A stretch of DNA of 64,000 nucleotides, taken from the NCBI GenBank assembly GCA_943369665.1, contig CALRNX020000004.1, positions 124,001 through 188,000 of the forward strand, given 5' to 3'. The DNA comes from UKL13-3 sp943369665. Lineage in GTDB: Bacteria; Bacteroidota; Bacteroidia; UKL13-3. Below the pieces are notes generated by a model. It had not been told where the DNA came from, made no database searches, and saw only the letters and a list, made by a program, of their open reading frames with translations. Shown piece by piece: positions 53,110 through 62,283 of the stretch. How positions within the stretch are numbered: the stretch's first letter is position 1; the number at the start of each line of letters is the position of its first letter. Both the position numbers and the translations under genes were made by a program.

Positions 53110-53694
53110 GTGATAACACATATTGACGGAAAACTAGTTCAAAAAACCCCAACATACGTAGTAATTGATTGTGGCGGTGTGGGTTACACCATCAATATTT
53201 CTTTACACACTTTCGAAAAAATTGGGTCGGCCGAGCGGTTAAAACTGCTCACGCATCTTGTTATTAAGGAAGACAGCCATACTTTGTATGGATTTGCAGA
53301 TGAAGAAGAGCGGGTTTTGTTTATCCAGCTTATTTCGGTGAGTGGCGTTGGACCCAATACAGCACGGTTAATGCTTTCCTCTTTAAAACCTTTAGATATC
53401 AAACAAGCAATAATGAGTGCCAATTGGGCGTTAATTAAAACCGTGAAAGGAATTGGTGAAAAAACGGCTCAGAAAGTGGTAATAGATCTAAAGAACAAAA
53501 TTAAAGGTGACGGTTTAACAGATGGCATCTCATTAGTACCAACCCACAATATTCTTGTAGAAGAAGCACTATCAGCTCTGGTAATGCTTGGGTTTTCGAA
53601 AACTGAAGCTGAAAAAAGCTTGCAGAAAATTCGCCAACAAAATCCGCAATATTCCGTAGAAGAGTTAGTGAAAAACACATTAAAAATTTTATAG
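53110..53694 (+). CDS. ruvA: Holliday junction branch migration protein RuvA
   Basis: 194 aa from GTG 53110 (MITHIDGKLVQKTPTYVVID), which reproduces the canonical RuvA start; further upstream in-frame codons run into the region of the divergent gene and have no family match. RuvA binds Holliday junctions and recruits RuvB. The OB-fold domain I is residues 1-64. Domain II carries the two helix-hairpin-helix motifs SVSGVGPNTARLML and TVKGIGEKTAQKVV. Domain III (residues 148-194: EEALSALVMLGFSKTEAEKS) binds RuvB. sprA follows 16 bp later. Confidence 0.94.
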   Translation: MITHIDGKLVQKTPTYVVIDCGGVGYTINISLHTFEKIGSAERLKLLTHLVIKEDSHTLYGFADEEERVLFIQLISVSGVGPNTARLMLSSLKPLDIKQAIMSANWALIKTVKGIGEKTAQKVVIDLKNKIKGDGLTDGISLVPTHNILVEEALSALVMLGFSKTEAEKSLQKIRQQNPQYSVEELVKNTLKIL

Positions 53695-53710
53695 ATGGCG
53701 AAACTCTACT

Positions 53711-56700
53711 TTGTTAAGTAACTCTCGATTCACATACCTATCCTTTTTTAAAATACTTGCAGTGGTTATCCTGCAGGGAGGAGATGTATTTGCCGAAAGT
53801 GTAGCAAAAAACAAAGGTATCCATTTTGGCTTTTCGGCTTTAACCATGCCTCCTCCCGACTCTACCGGAAGTGATACCACCATCAAATTACCCTATCCTA
53901 TTAAAGACAGAAAACCATACGAACGCACTACTTCTAAAAACCCGTTCGACCTTGGTGAACCCAATAATATAAAATCAAAGTATGAGCTCGACCCCAACAG
54001 TAATTCTTACAATTACTCTTCAAAAATAGGCTCACAGGATTACCGTTTACCTGCCTCTATTGAATTGAAAGATGCTTTAAAAGAAGAGGGCAAACGTAAA
54101 AACAACGATTATTTCCGTCAACGTTCGCAAGCCAATAATTTTGTATCGGGTAGTGGAATCATTCCGCCACTTAGGGTCGGGCCCAAAATTTTCGAACGTA
54201 TTTTTGGAAGCGGTATCATTGATATCCGTCCGCGGGGAACAGCCGAACTTATTTTTGCCGGAAACTTTAACACCGTGCGAAATCCCCTTTTTGCTCCGCA
54301 ACAACAAACTACAGGGCAGTTTGATTTTCGCCAAAAAATCCAATTAAATGTTCAGGGAAGTATTGGTGATAAATTGAAGGTAAATATCAATTATGATACA
54401 GAAGCCACTTTTGATTTTGAAAATCAGGTAAAACTCGACTACGCTGGAAAAGAAGATGATATCATCAAAAAAATAGAGCTCGGAAACGTAAGTCTTCCGC
54501 TCAACTCATCGCTCATCCAGGGAAGCCAGAGTTTGTTTGGTATCAAAACGGTGATGCAATTTGGTCGTTTAACAGCAACCACCATTTTAACCCAACAAAG
54601 AGGAAAAACTACCGAAACAGAAATTTCAGGAGGAACACAAACTACCAAGTTTGATATTCAAAGCGATAATTATGATATGAATCGCCATTATTTCCTGGCT
54701 CAATATTTCAGAGACAACTATGACGCCTGGTTGGCAAACCTTCCTGTTATTGGTTCTCCTGTAATTATCAATCGCGTAGAGGTATGGGTAACCAATAGAA
54801 CAGGATCGTTTGACGGATCAAGAGATGTTATAGGTTTTGCCGATCTGGGCGAAACCAGCAAACGCAGTAATACTTTCTGGACCGTTAGCGGGAACCCTAT
54901 TCCGGATAATGATGCAAACAATTTATACGCATACCTTGATGGAGCGACACCCATCAATACGAATAAGAGTAATTTAAGGGCGTCTTACCAGATCCAAAAT
55001 GAATTAACAAAGGATCAACCTGTAACTGGCTTACAACCCATTTCACAATACCAAGCCATCAGTTATGCCCGGTTGCTTAATCCTACCGAATATTCCGTAA
55101 ACCTACGCATGGGTTATATCTCATTGAACCAAGCGCTCAACAATGATGACGTGCTCTGTGTAGCTTATGAATATTCCGTGAATGGTGTGAATTATCAGGT
55201 TGGTGATCTTACGGTTGATCAACCTGTAAACCCCCAAACACCCAATGTGCTGTTCACCAAAATGCTCAAAGGACCCTCCCTTCGCCCCGATCTGCCGATC
55301 TGGGATTTGATGATGAAAAACATTTACTCGCTGGGAACATATCAATTACAATCCAAAGATTTTAAGTTAAACATTATCTATGCCGATGACCCATCGGGAG
55401 CGGACTTAAACTATATTCCTGTTCAAAATGAACCGTTGCTTACAGGATTGCCCCTAGTAAGGGTTCTCAATTTGGATAACCTCAATACCCAACAAGAAAA
55501 AGCTCCGGATGGATTATATGATTTTATAGAAGGTGTTACGGTAAACTCAACTCAAGGGCGAATCATTTTCCCAATGGTTGAACCTTTTGGAAAATACCTG
55601 TCCCAGAAATTTGTGAATGATCCAAGCCGGGCAAGGTATTATTCATACTACGAACTATATGACTCCACGCGGTTTGCCGCGGTGCAACTTCCTCAATACA
55701 ATAAATTTTATATCCGGGGAAGTTATTCCGGAAATTCAAGTTCCGAAATCTCTCTCGGTCAAACCAATATCCCCAAAGGATCTGTTCGGGTGACTGCAAA
55801 TGGTGCACCTTTGACCGAAAATCAGGATTATACGGTAGACTATAATTTGGGTAGGGTAAAAATTGTGAACACAGGATTGCTCAATTCCGGGGCCGTCATC
55901 AAGGTTTCATCTGAGAGCAATTCCTTATTCAGTGTTCAACAAAAAAGCTTATTGGGAACCCGGCTCGATTATAAAGTAAGCAACGATTTCCTATTAGGAG
56001 GAACATTGATGTACCTGAATGAACGTCCACTTACCCCAAAAGTAAATATTGGAGAAGAGCCTATCAGCAATGTCATGTTTGGCTTCGATGGAACATACAG
56101 GAAAGAGTCGCGCTTTTTAACCAAAATGGTCGACAAGCTTCCGTTTATTGAAACCAAAGAGCCGTCACAAATTACCATTCAGGGTGAGTATGCTCAACTG
56201 GTTCCGGGTGTGCAAAGTTCATTGGCCAATAAAGGAACCGCATACCTTGATGATTTTGAAGGTGCGGAAACGCCTTTTGATCTGCGCTTAGGCAACAGTT
56301 GGTTTTTGGCTTCTACTCCCCAAGGTCAGCCGAGTTTGTTTCCCGAAGGAGGTTTTATTAATCAACTCGATTACAACTTTAAACGCGCCAACTTAGCATG
56401 GTATACGATTTCTACTGCTTTCTACTTGTCGAATAACCAAACACCCGAACATATTAAAAACGATGATGAACAACTTTCCGATCACCGGGTAAGGCAAGTT
56501 GATATTACCGAAGTATATCCTAGCCGCCAGATTCAGGCAGGCCAGCCACAGAATTTACCTACACTCGATCTTGCCTTTTACCCAAAAGAAAGAGGGCCTT
56601 ACAATTATACTGTAGCCGGGTTAAATGCTGATGGAACACTTAAAAACCCAACTCAAAACTGGGGTGGTTTGATGCGAAAAATTGAACAGAACGATTTCGA

Positions 56701-59700
56701 AGCATCCAATATTGATTATATCGAGATCTGGATGATGGACCCTTATCTGAGCAATCCTAATCCAAACAACAAAGGAGAACTTTACATCAACCTAGGGAAT
56801 GTTTCGGAAGACATTTTGCGCGATAACCGAAGAGCTGCGGAAAATGGTTTACCAAGAAGCACAGACCCAACCTTGCAATATGTTGATACCACCGTATGGG
56901 GTCGCGTGCCAAGACAGCCGGTAGTGAACTTTGCATTTGATGCCGATAATGGTATCCGAGCCAGCCAGGATGTCGGGTTGGATGGATTTAATGACGCTTC
57001 AGAGCAAATCGCTTTCGATACCGTTTACTTACAAAAGATTCAGCCTATTTTGAATCCTGATGTTTACACCACTTTTGCCAGCGATCCTTCTTTTGATAAT
57101 TACCATTATTATTTGGGTACAACGGATTACGATCCTCAGCAATTGAGCATCCTGGAGCGTTACAAAAAATACAATAAACACCAGGGAAACTCTCCAACAC
57201 AGGACCAATCACCCGAACCGTTTGCTACAGCCGCAACCAATATCCCGGATAATGAAGATATTAATAGAGATTATACCTTAAATGATATTGAAGAGTATTT
57301 CCAATACAAAATTGATATTGATAAAACCAAGTTGATTGTCGGACAAAATTTTGTGACAGATAGTGTTGTAAAATCGGTTTCACTTGCCAACGGTAAAAAT
57401 GAAGTTGTAACCTGGTATCAATTAAAAATACCCGTACGCGAATATCAGACCCGTGTAGGTGAGATCCTGGATTTTAAATCGATCCGGTTTATCAGGATGT
57501 ACATGCGTGGATTCGAAAACGAACAAGTGCTTCGCTTGGGAGCATTACAATTGGTACGTGCCGACTGGCGTAAATACTTAGGCAATTTAGAGTCCGGAAA
57601 AGAAAATGTACCGGGTGATCCTGAAGACGAAACTAATTTCATCGTATCAACTGTAAACATTGAAAAGAACTCATTGCGAAGCCCTATTCCTTATGTTGTT
57701 CCTCCGGGCATCCAACGCGAAGTTGATTTTAGCTCCCCGCAGGCAATCCAACAAAACGAGCAATCACTTTCGGTTGCCGTATGTAATTTAAAAGATGGTG
57801 ATGCAAGAGGGGTATTCAAAAACATCAAAACAGATTTGCGCCAATACGGAAAACTACGCATGTTTATTCATGCCGAAGGAGCTCAAGCAAACAATGGGGA
57901 CCTAACTGCATTTATCCGACTAGGTTCCGATTTGACAAACAACTACTACGAATACGAAATCCCGCTAATACTTACCCGCCAGGGTGAAATTTCGCCCGAT
58001 CAGATTTGGCCGACCGATAATGAAATGATCGTGGAATTAGAAGAATTTATCAATACAAAAATTCAACGTACCAACGCCAACCATCCATATACATCTCCTT
58101 ATTACCGACAATTCGGACGGGCTAAATTTACCGTTATCGGTTTACCGGATTTGAGTAATATACGTGTTGCCATGATGGGTATTCGCAATCCACGCGCTGT
58201 TCCGGGATCATCGGATGATGGACTTTCAAAATGTGCCGAAGTATGGTTCAACGAACTTCGCATGACGGAATTTAACAACCGCGGAGGCTGGGCTGCCAAT
58301 AGCAGGATCCAGGCTAAGCTAGCTGATTTTGCTACAGTGCAACTATCCGGTAGTATTTCAACAGTTGGATTTGGTGGTATCGATAAAAAATTATCCGAAC
58401 GTAATTTTGACGATAATTATCAATATGATGTTGCAAGTAGTTTTGAGCTGGGAAAATTCTTCCCTAAAAATTCCGGCATTTCTATTCCATTATTTTTGTC
58501 GTACGGAAATACATTGATACGTCCTTATTATAATCCGTTGAATCCTGATACCAAACTTCAAAAGGAAATTGATGAAAGTACCAATCCTGCTTACCAGGAA
58601 CGTATTAAACTTGCGGCCGATGACTTTACCAAGAGGCGAAGCATGAACTTTACCAATGTGCGCAAAAACAAAGTGGGAAATAAAAAATCGCACGTATACG
58701 ATATCTCAAACTTTTCGTTCACGTACTCATTTAATGAAGTATACCGCAGGAATCAGACATTGGAGAGTTATTTATTGCAAAACTATAAAACCATAACTTC
58801 TTATAATTACAGCTTCAACCCGAAACCATGGGAGCCTTTCTCTAAAATCAAATCCAAACAACTTGGCCTGATCAAAGACTTTAACCTCTATTATCTTCCG
58901 CAATCATGGGGTGCCCGACTGGAAACAGACAGGCGTTATGGTGTTACCGTGAACCGGAACAATGATGTGCAAGGTATTACCATCGACCCGTTGTATGATA
59001 AAATGTATACCATGACCCGGTATTACGAATTCAGATATGACTTATCAAAAGGATTGAAGTTCGATTACAATGCAACGGCATTTGCTCGTATTGATGAGCC
59101 TTTAGGTAAAATTGAAAAAGGCACTCCACAAAAAGATACCATTTGGAATAACTTGCTTACGGGAGGAAGGCTGATGCAATTTGACCAAACAGCACGTGTC
59201 AATTATAATGTACCTATCAATAAAATACCGGGATTAAACTGGATCAATCAATCAACGTACACCTACACTGCAACATACCAGTGGAAACAAGCACCTCCGG
59301 CAGCGGATAGTTTAGGAAACACGGTCTCAAATTCGCGCGCGCAGAATTACAATATTGGAGTAAACATGACGTTGCTTTACAACAAGATTCCATACCTGCG
59401 CAATATTAATAACCCAGGACAGCCACGTAAAAAATCGATTCCAAAGGAAGAGGAAACTGCAGTTAAAGATCCAAAGGATAAAAAGAAAACCGAAAAGAAA
59501 AAGGAAGAAGACAAACCGGAAGCAAAAGCGCCTCCAGTTTTAGCTTATACTTTAAAGTTCCTGATGATGCTTAAAAATGCTTCCGTTTCTTATTCGGAAA
59601 CAGAGGGAACAACCCTTCCCGGATTTAAACCAACGCCACAATATTTCGGACAAAACTTTGAATCGGGTGGACCGGGTTTTGATTTCATTTTGGGCGCACA

Positions 59701-60892
59701 AGATCCTGATTTCAGAAACCGGGCAGCCCGAAATGGCTGGATCAGTAACGATTCCAGACTCACTTCTTTTTATGCGCAAAACTATCAGGAAAACTTAACG
59801 GGTCGGGCAATGCTCGAACCTGTTTCCGACTTCCGGATTGATCTTAATTTTGCACGCACACGAACCATTAACTCATCCGTATTATTCAGGTTTGATGATC
59901 CCACACAAACATTTAAGGATATAAACGAACCGATAACTACCGGTAGTTACTCCATTACGTTTAATACATGGGCAAGTACTTTTTCAAAAGAGCTTTCAAA
60001 CGGCAACACTGAAGTGTTCAATGAGTTCCAGGAAAACAGGAAAACAATTGCAAACAGGCTAGCGGCAGACCCTGAAAAACCGGGATTAGGTGTGGATAGC
60101 CAGGGATATCCAATAGGATATGGCCAAAATTCACAGGACGTTATTATTCCTGCATTCCTCGCTGCATACGGAGGCCAGGATGCAAACAAAATTGGGCTTA
60201 CCGCTTTCCCGAAAATTCCGGATGCTAACTGGAAAATTACCTATAACGGACTTTCAAAAATTGAATCCTTTAAAGATTATGTGAGCAATATTACGCTTAA
60301 CCACCAATATACTTCCACTTATAATGTCGGGTCCTTTCAAAGCGTTTTAAATGACAGCAGTAATAATAAAAGTACCGGAGATTATACTTCAGATTATGTG
60401 ATCCGTCAGATTTCAATTGTTGAACGATTTGGTCCTTTCCTAGGAGTGGATGTAACCTTTGTGGGGAATATTACCACACGTATTGAATACAAACGTGACC
60501 GCAGTTTAAATCTTGGACTGACCAACGGCCAGTTAAACGAGCAAAAGGGAAGTGAGTGGGTTATTGGTGCGGGTTATCGTACCACAGAGTTGACCATACC
60601 ATTTATCAAACGTGGTGGGCGCAGAATCGTCATTGAAAGTGATATCAATTTCAGGTTGGATTTTGGAATCAGGGATAACGTAACCAAGATCCGGAATATT
60701 GACAGGCCATCGAATGACCCAGTGCAAGGACAACGTGTTTACACCTTGCGCCCAACAATCGATTATATGATCACGGATGCATTGATGTTGCGCATTTTCT
60801 ATGATTACAGAAGAACAGATCCTAAAACATCTAACTCGTTCCCTACCATTATTCAAAGTGGTGGAATTTCCATTCGTTACACCATCCAGTAA
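53711..60892 (+). CDS. sprA: T9SS translocon / gliding motility outer-membrane protein SprA
   Basis: 2393 aa. SprA (Sov in Porphyromonas) is the very large outer-membrane beta-barrel through which T9SS cargo passes. The start is probably TTG 53711: an in-frame stop lies at 53681 and no ATG precedes the signal peptide (FFKILAVVILQGGDVFA). Hallmarks: the N-terminal repeat-like PRGTAELIFAGNFNTVRNPL and GSIGDKLKVNINYDTEATFD, LGNVSLPLNSSLIQGSQSLFG, YLDDFEGAETPFDLR, KCAEVWFNELRMTEF, and a long beta-rich C-terminus. A Lys/Glu-rich low-complexity insert at about residues 1910-1940 (59440-59530) is probably a loop. It sits 16 bp after ruvA. It should export the five CTD proteins in this window. Confidence 0.93.
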   Translation: MLSNSRFTYLSFFKILAVVILQGGDVFAESVAKNKGIHFGFSALTMPPPDSTGSDTTIKLPYPIKDRKPYERTTSKNPFDLGEPNNIKSKYELDPNSNSYNYSSKIGSQDYRLPASIELKDALKEEGKRKNNDYFRQRSQANNFVSGSGIIPPLRVGPKIFERIFGSGIIDIRPRGTAELIFAGNFNTVRNPLFAPQQQTTGQFDFRQKIQLNVQGSIGDKLKVNINYDTEATFDFENQVKLDYAGKEDDIIKKIELGNVSLPLNSSLIQGSQSLFGIKTVMQFGRLTATTILTQQRGKTTETEISGGTQTTKFDIQSDNYDMNRHYFLAQYFRDNYDAWLANLPVIGSPVIINRVEVWVTNRTGSFDGSRDVIGFADLGETSKRSNTFWTVSGNPIPDNDANNLYAYLDGATPINTNKSNLRASYQIQNELTKDQPVTGLQPISQYQAISYARLLNPTEYSVNLRMGYISLNQALNNDDVLCVAYEYSVNGVNYQVGDLTVDQPVNPQTPNVLFTKMLKGPSLRPDLPIWDLMMKNIYSLGTYQLQSKDFKLNIIYADDPSGADLNYIPVQNEPLLTGLPLVRVLNLDNLNTQQEKAPDGLYDFIEGVTVNSTQGRIIFPMVEPFGKYLSQKFVNDPSRARYYSYYELYDSTRFAAVQLPQYNKFYIRGSYSGNSSSEISLGQTNIPKGSVRVTANGAPLTENQDYTVDYNLGRVKIVNTGLLNSGAVIKVSSESNSLFSVQQKSLLGTRLDYKVSNDFLLGGTLMYLNERPLTPKVNIGEEPISNVMFGFDGTYRKESRFLTKMVDKLPFIETKEPSQITIQGEYAQLVPGVQSSLANKGTAYLDDFEGAETPFDLRLGNSWFLASTPQGQPSLFPEGGFINQLDYNFKRANLAWYTISTAFYLSNNQTPEHIKNDDEQLSDHRVRQVDITEVYPSRQIQAGQPQNLPTLDLAFYPKERGPYNYTVAGLNADGTLKNPTQNWGGLMRKIEQNDFEASNIDYIEIWMMDPYLSNPNPNNKGELYINLGNVSEDILRDNRRAAENGLPRSTDPTLQYVDTTVWGRVPRQPVVNFAFDADNGIRASQDVGLDGFNDASEQIAFDTVYLQKIQPILNPDVYTTFASDPSFDNYHYYLGTTDYDPQQLSILERYKKYNKHQGNSPTQDQSPEPFATAATNIPDNEDINRDYTLNDIEEYFQYKIDIDKTKLIVGQNFVTDSVVKSVSLANGKNEVVTWYQLKIPVREYQTRVGEILDFKSIRFIRMYMRGFENEQVLRLGALQLVRADWRKYLGNLESGKENVPGDPEDETNFIVSTVNIEKNSLRSPIPYVVPPGIQREVDFSSPQAIQQNEQSLSVAVCNLKDGDARGVFKNIKTDLRQYGKLRMFIHAEGAQANNGDLTAFIRLGSDLTNNYYEYEIPLILTRQGEISPDQIWPTDNEMIVELEEFINTKIQRTNANHPYTSPYYRQFGRAKFTVIGLPDLSNIRVAMMGIRNPRAVPGSSDDGLSKCAEVWFNELRMTEFNNRGGWAANSRIQAKLADFATVQLSGSISTVGFGGIDKKLSERNFDDNYQYDVASSFELGKFFPKNSGISIPLFLSYGNTLIRPYYNPLNPDTKLQKEIDESTNPAYQERIKLAADDFTKRRSMNFTNVRKNKVGNKKSHVYDISNFSFTYSFNEVYRRNQTLESYLLQNYKTITSYNYSFNPKPWEPFSKIKSKQLGLIKDFNLYYLPQSWGARLETDRRYGVTVNRNNDVQGITIDPLYDKMYTMTRYYEFRYDLSKGLKFDYNATAFARIDEPLGKIEKGTPQKDTIWNNLLTGGRLMQFDQTARVNYNVPINKIPGLNWINQSTYTYTATYQWKQAPPAADSLGNTVSNSRAQNYNIGVNMTLLYNKIPYLRNINNPGQPRKKSIPKEEETAVKDPKDKKKTEKKKEEDKPEAKAPPVLAYTLKFLMMLKNASVSYSETEGTTLPGFKPTPQYFGQNFESGGPGFDFILGAQDPDFRNRAARNGWISNDSRLTSFYAQNYQENLTGRAMLEPVSDFRIDLNFARTRTINSSVLFRFDDPTQTFKDINEPITTGSYSITFNTWASTFSKELSNGNTEVFNEFQENRKTIANRLAADPEKPGLGVDSQGYPIGYGQNSQDVIIPAFLAAYGGQDANKIGLTAFPKIPDANWKITYNGLSKIESFKDYVSNITLNHQYTSTYNVGSFQSVLNDSSNNKSTGDYTSDYVIRQISIVERFGPFLGVDVTFVGNITTRIEYKRDRSLNLGLTNGQLNEQKGSEWVIGAGYRTTELTIPFIKRGGRRIVIESDINFRLDFGIRDNVTKIRNIDRPSNDPVQGQRVYTLRPTIDYMITDALMLRIFYDYRRTDPKTSNSFPTIIQSGGISIRYTIQ

Positions 60893-60893
60893 G

Positions 60894-61535
60894 TTATTGA
60901 TTCATCTTTTGCCAGGCCTTGGCCGTGGCAATAATACTCTCATACATGGCACGATCCAATGGTGTTTTTGCCCAGATTGTATGAATACCTAAAGCCCCTG
61001 CTGCCCGAATATTGGATACATTATCATCAATAAAAATACATTCGTTTGCTTCCCTTGTAATATCATTCAACACAAATTCATAAATATCTTTATTAGGCTT
61101 GCGTTTCCCAATTTCATACGACAAATACTGTTTTGCAAACAGATCATCCCAACGCTCCAAACCAAAATGGTCATTCAAGTAATTTCTGAAATGTTCGATA
61201 TGAATACTGTTGGTATTACTCAGCAAATAAACGTTAAAGTGCTTGTTGAGTTTCGCCAATAATTCAAGACGACCTTCATTTGTTTCAAGCAACATTGCAT
61301 TCCAGGCAGTATCGATCTCGCTATCCGTAATTTCGCCCTTTTTCAGCGACTTAATTCCTTGCCTGAAATCAGCAGCATTCAATTTACCGGTTTCAAAATC
61401 GTTAAAAATAGAAGACGACTCGTTTACATCATCCAGGTCTAACCCCATCCGGCTAAATGCCCGTAGGGTCTTGTCTTGGTCGAGGTCCAGCAATACTCCA
61501 CCTAAATCAAAAATTATTGAAGAAATCTTTTTCAT
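60894..61535 (-). CDS. HAD-family phosphatase (YihX-like)
   Basis: 213 aa from ATG 61535 (MKKISSIIFDLGG); an extension of seven residues upstream is not needed. HAD motif I is FDLGGVLLDLD with nucleophile Asp10. Motif II is YLLSNTNSIH, motif III Lys is in SYEIGKRKPNKDIY, and motif IV is CIFIDDNVSNIRAAGALG. The small alpha-helical cap places it with YihX/epoxide hydrolase-like sugar-phosphate phosphatases. YihX acts on alpha-glucose-1-phosphate; that specificity here is only a possibility. It converges on sprA with a 1-bp gap. Confidence 0.85.
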   Translation of the reverse strand: MKKISSIIFDLGGVLLDLDQDKTLRAFSRMGLDLDDVNESSSIFNDFETGKLNAADFRQGIKSLKKGEITDSEIDTAWNAMLLETNEGRLELLAKLNKHFNVYLLSNTNSIHIEHFRNYLNDHFGLERWDDLFAKQYLSYEIGKRKPNKDIYEFVLNDITREANECIFIDDNVSNIRAAGALGIHTIWAKTPLDRAMYESIIATAKAWQKMNQ

Positions 61536-61606
61536 GTTGTTTGTATAACAGCCCACAAAAATATATGTTTGCAGTCCTTAAAAATGCAAACTAATCCGTT
61601 GCATTT

Positions 61607-61702
61607 GGGACTATAGCTCTCCCGAAGCTTCGGGACGATTAGAGCATCTGACTCATAATCAGGGAGCCTGTTCTTTAAATATAAAATATTGGAGTAATCC
61701 AA
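61607..61702 (+). pseudogene. tRNA 5'-half remnant, copy 1 (96-bp unit)
   Basis: The unit begins GGGACTATAGCTC and keeps the D-stem and anticodon arm of the intact tRNA at 61799 (GAGCATCTGACTCATAATCA) but lacks the T-arm and 3' acceptor strand. The D-loop holds the palindrome TCCCGAAGCTTCGGGA (61620-61635). It ends in an AT-rich segment (TTCTTTAAATATAAAATATT). Confidence 0.8.
61620..61635. repeat. 16-bp perfect palindrome in D-loop, copy 1
   Basis: TCCCGAAGCTTCGGGA equals its own reverse complement and replaces the ATTC of the normal D-loop. The same sequence recurs at 61716-61731 and, with one base changed, at 62218-62233. Confidence 0.9.
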
Positions 61703-61798
61703 GGGCCTATAGCTCTCCCGAAGCTTCGGGACGGTTAGAGCATCTGACTCATAATCAGGGGGCTTGTTCTTTAAATATAAAATATTGGAGCAATCCAA
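61703..61798 (+). pseudogene. tRNA 5'-half remnant, copy 2 (96-bp unit)
   Basis: This is a tandem copy of the previous unit with the same length and only a few base changes. Its 5' acceptor strand GGGCCTA equals that of the intact tRNA. The same 16-bp palindrome sits at 61716-61731 in the D-loop. It also lacks a T-arm. Confidence 0.8.
61716..61731. repeat. 16-bp perfect palindrome in D-loop, copy 2
   Basis: This is identical to the palindrome at 61620-61635, at the same place in the second tRNA remnant. Confidence 0.9.
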
Positions 61799-61872
61799 GG
61801 GCCTATAGCTCATTCGGTTAGAGCATCTGACTCATAATCAGGGGGTGCCTGGTTCGATCCCAGGTGGGCCCA
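61799..61872 (+). tRNA. tRNA with CAT anticodon (Ile2 more likely than Met)
   Basis: 74 nt that fold as a full cloverleaf. Acceptor GGGCCTA pairs with TGGGCCC (one T-G pair), D-stem GCTC/GAGC, anticodon stem TCTGA/TCAGG with loop CTCATAA (anticodon CAT), T-stem CCTGG/CCAGG with loop TTCGATC, and discriminator A. CCA is not encoded. A CAT anticodon means elongator Met or, after lysidine modification, Ile2 reading AUA. C4-G69 and C5-G68 in the acceptor stem are features TilS uses to pick tRNA-Ile2, so Ile2 is favoured. It is not an initiator, because the first acceptor pair is G-C. Confidence 0.88.
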
Positions 61873-61878
61873 CCCTTT

Positions 61879-61909
61879 AATCCCGGTAATAAATATTATT
61901 ATCGGGATT
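61879..61909 (+). terminator. Hairpin after the tRNA, in front of the GIY-YIG gene
   Basis: A 31-nt near-perfect stem-loop (AATCCCGG... complementary to ...TCGGGATT, one G-T pair) with only a weak T-run after it. It ends 8 bp before the GIY-YIG start codon. A second copy with a true T-run lies at 62253-62283. Confidence 0.65.
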
Positions 61910-61917
61910 TATTATTT

Positions 61918-62205
61918 ATGCCTCTCTGTTACATCATTTTTAGCCCAACTGCCAACAAATATTATATAGGACAAACTATAGATTTCGATAATCGACTTCT
62001 AGAACATAACTCCGGAAAGTACCAACAATCATACACGCATCCCGTTAGTGATTGGGAAACATATCTACTTATTGAATGCTCCTCAAAAACTCAAGCCATA
62101 AAAATTGAATCTTTTATCAAACGAATGAAAAGTCGATCGTTCATCGAAAAGCTAAAGGCAAATCCATCTATTGTTACAGACATTTTAAATCGTTTTTCCA
62201 ATTAA
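61918..62205 (+). CDS. GIY-YIG endonuclease-domain protein
   Basis: 95 aa from ATG 61918 (MPLCYIIFSPTANKYYIGQT). The single domain has the GIY-YIG layout: CYIIF at residues 4-8 as the GIY strand, YIG at 16-18, catalytic-type Arg26 in DFDNRLLEHNSG, and Glu64 in KIESFIKRMKSRSFIEKL as the metal ligand. The family covers UvrC-like and homing nucleases and many short stand-alone proteins in Bacteroidota (URI/SLX1-like) whose role is unclear. It lies directly behind a tRNA gene and between two copies of the tRNA 3' end plus terminator, which suggests it arrived by insertion at this site. Confidence 0.85.
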   Translation: MPLCYIIFSPTANKYYIGQTIDFDNRLLEHNSGKYQQSYTHPVSDWETYLLIECSSKTQAIKIESFIKRMKSRSFIEKLKANPSIVTDILNRFSN

Positions 62206-62209
62206 GCTA

Positions 62210-62246
62210 CTGGTTCGTCCCGAAACTTCGGGACCAGGTGGGCCCA
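62210..62246 (+). pseudogene. tRNA 3'-end remnant with palindrome in the T-loop
   Basis: CTGGTTCG, then TCCCGAAACTTCGGGA (62218-62233), then CCAGGTGGGCCCA. The flanks equal the T-stem, T-loop start and 3' acceptor of the intact tRNA; the palindrome takes the place of the last bases of the T-loop. No 5' half is attached. Confidence 0.8.
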
Positions 62247-62252
62247 CCCTTT

Positions 62253-62283
62253 AATCCCGGTAATAAATATTATTATCAGGATT
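62253..62283 (+). terminator. Terminator copy after the GIY-YIG gene
   Basis: This is a duplicate of the hairpin at 61879-61909 with one stem mismatch (CAGG instead of CGGG), followed by eight T residues. It should end the GIY-YIG transcript. Confidence 0.75.

Noticed and set aside
53695..53721. Eight-codon ATG reading frame between ruvA and sprA
   Set aside because: Too short and in another frame than sprA; there is no sign of a leader peptide mechanism.
61532..61813. 93-codon minus-strand reading frame with a repeated SYRPLDYSNILYLKN-like segment
   Set aside because: The repeat comes only from the two tandem tRNA remnants on the other strand; there is no start context or family match.
61607..61872. 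Repeat cluster considered as a CRISPR array
   Set aside because: Only three units of 96 bp; the repeats are tRNA parts and there are no unique spacers and no cas genes.
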